64,000 nucleotides of DNA from Hevea brasiliensis (taxonomy: Eukaryota; Streptophyta; Magnoliopsida; Malpighiales; Euphorbiaceae). Location: NCBI RefSeq assembly GCF_030052815.1, contig NC_079505.1:66232880-66296879 (forward strand), read 5' to 3'. Positions within the stretch are counted from its first letter, which is position 1; each line of letters starts with the position of its first letter. The notes beneath the pieces are model-generated. The model saw nothing but the letters and a program-made list of their open reading frames with translations. It was not told where the DNA came from and searched no databases. Below, one piece after another: positions 63,244 to 64,000 of the stretch. The position numbers and the translations under genes were made by a program.

Positions 63244-64000
63244 TGTTATGGAAAGTCAATCACTATGTTATGGAAAGTCGATCACTATATTATTTCTCTG
63301 TATATTTTGTATTCTATATTCCTATTTAAGATTTCTTATTTAGGATTTCTTCCTAATTAGTAGAACACAATTATAGGAATCAATTGTATATATATACACC
63401 CATGTACAGATTAATTGATATCAATGAGAATCATCTTTTTCTACATGGTATCAGAGCAGGTCATCAATCTAGGGTGACTATTTGTTCTCACTACCCAGCT
63501 CAGGAGAGACCTTGGCCGCCGACCGGCCGTTTCAACCCCGATCAACATCGCCGGCGTCATCTCAACCCCCTCATTCCACCACTTTGTGCTGTTGCCTGAT
63601 CCAGTATAACCATTAAAGGACTTCTGAGGTTTGGCTCTCAGATCCTATTTCGGTATTTGCTTGATTTGTGATTTTGGGTTATTTTGCTGCTATAAGCACT
63701 TTGGATTAGCGTTCGGTTAGTTTTCTTTGTCTCAACAAATGGCAGACAATAAGAATGTTATTTCTAATGTGATTCGGGTGATGACTAAGATCACGGAACA
63801 CAAACTTAATGTTCGAATTACCTGGAGTGGAGTAAAACTGTTAGGGTCTATTTGCGTAGCATTGATAAGGATGATCACCTTACTAAAGATCCACCCACTG
63901 ATGATACACGACAAACTTGGCTAAGGGAGGATGCTCGGTTGTTTTTGCAGCTTCGGAACTCGATTCATAGTGAGGTAATTAGTTTAATTAATCACTGTGA
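63244..64000 (+). mobile_element. Ty1/copia retrotransposon, 5' part
   Basis: The 5' LTR is at 63244-63445 (starts TGTTATGG, ends TTCTACA; a 14-base motif is repeated at 63244 and 63268). It is followed directly by the initiator-Met primer site TGGTATCAGAGC at 63446-63457 and a gag start at 63739. The left boundary is set exactly by comparison with the uninterrupted family-B LTR at 11448-11485. It runs off the window. Confidence 0.85.
63739..64000 (+). pseudogene. Copia gag N-terminus, frameshifted, cut by window end
   Basis: Starts Met-Ala-Asp-Asn. After about 23 codons one base appears to be missing near 63811; the gag-like reading (Tyr-Leu-Glu-Trp, then a WLREDARLFLQLRNSIHSEV stretch) continues in the next frame to the window edge. 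These motifs match the N-terminal part of plant Copia Gag (DUF4219/UBN2-like). Confidence 0.7.

Noticed and set aside
1..64000. A new multi-gene biological system
   Set aside because: Apart from FIP1 and a dead terpene-synthase exon, all recognisable coding sequence belongs to known retrotransposon types; no set of unknown genes is arranged as a module.

Overview
This is nuclear DNA from a flowering plant, almost certainly a eudicot. The evidence is one large multi-exon gene with short AT-rich GT-AG introns, plant-type LTR retrotransposons (chromovirus, Athila, Copia, TRIM), hAT-type MITEs and many (TA)n tracts. The genus cannot be fixed by reading alone; Malpighiales/Euphorbiaceae is only a guess. 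I see no rRNA, no functional tRNA, no CRISPR array and no prokaryotic gene organisation.

Layout. Bases 464-19986 hold an old, decayed minus-strand Ty3/gypsy chromovirus: LTRs at each end, a tRNA-iMet primer site at 18239-18250, pol at about 2822-6390 and gag at 9617-10901. It is broken open by solo LTRs. One family-A solo LTR lies at 6396-9611 (5-bp duplication GAGCC). One minus-oriented family-B solo LTR lies at 11065-18160 (ACTGT), and it contains a plus-oriented family-B solo LTR at 11629-15209 (CTTCA). A terpene-synthase last-exon pseudogene (20791-25466) follows and is cut in two by a third family-A solo LTR (20854-25237, ATGGT/ATAGT). AT-rich intergenic DNA with a hAT MITE (26231-26695) and another family-A solo LTR (28835-32154, CATAA) leads to a TRIM-like element (35045-35294).

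The only host gene that looks largely intact is at 36091-47512, plus strand, nine coding exons. It encodes the plant FIP1[V]/FIPS5-type mRNA polyadenylation factor, an organiser of the CPSF/poly(A)-polymerase complex. Its exon 8 carries an apparent one-base deletion near 44364 that breaks the frame; this is either an assembly error or a real truncating allele.

Downstream come a minus-strand LTR-element remnant (about 48550-49745), a second hAT MITE (50588-51098), a tRNA-derived SINE-like segment, and a degenerate plus-strand Athila-type element (about 51591-62808) with gag, pol and the extra Athila ORF. The Athila 3' LTR is interrupted by a family-B LTR (62809 onward), which is itself interrupted by a Ty1/copia element (63244 to the window end).

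The least expected structure lies inside the long family-A and family-B LTRs. They carry degenerate internal repeats spaced about 190-215 bp. The three family-A copies also share a pair of short palindromes at fixed spacing next to a variable hairpin-rich array. I found no convincing new host system; these LTR architectures, the split terpene synthase and the FIP1 frameshift are the points to follow up.
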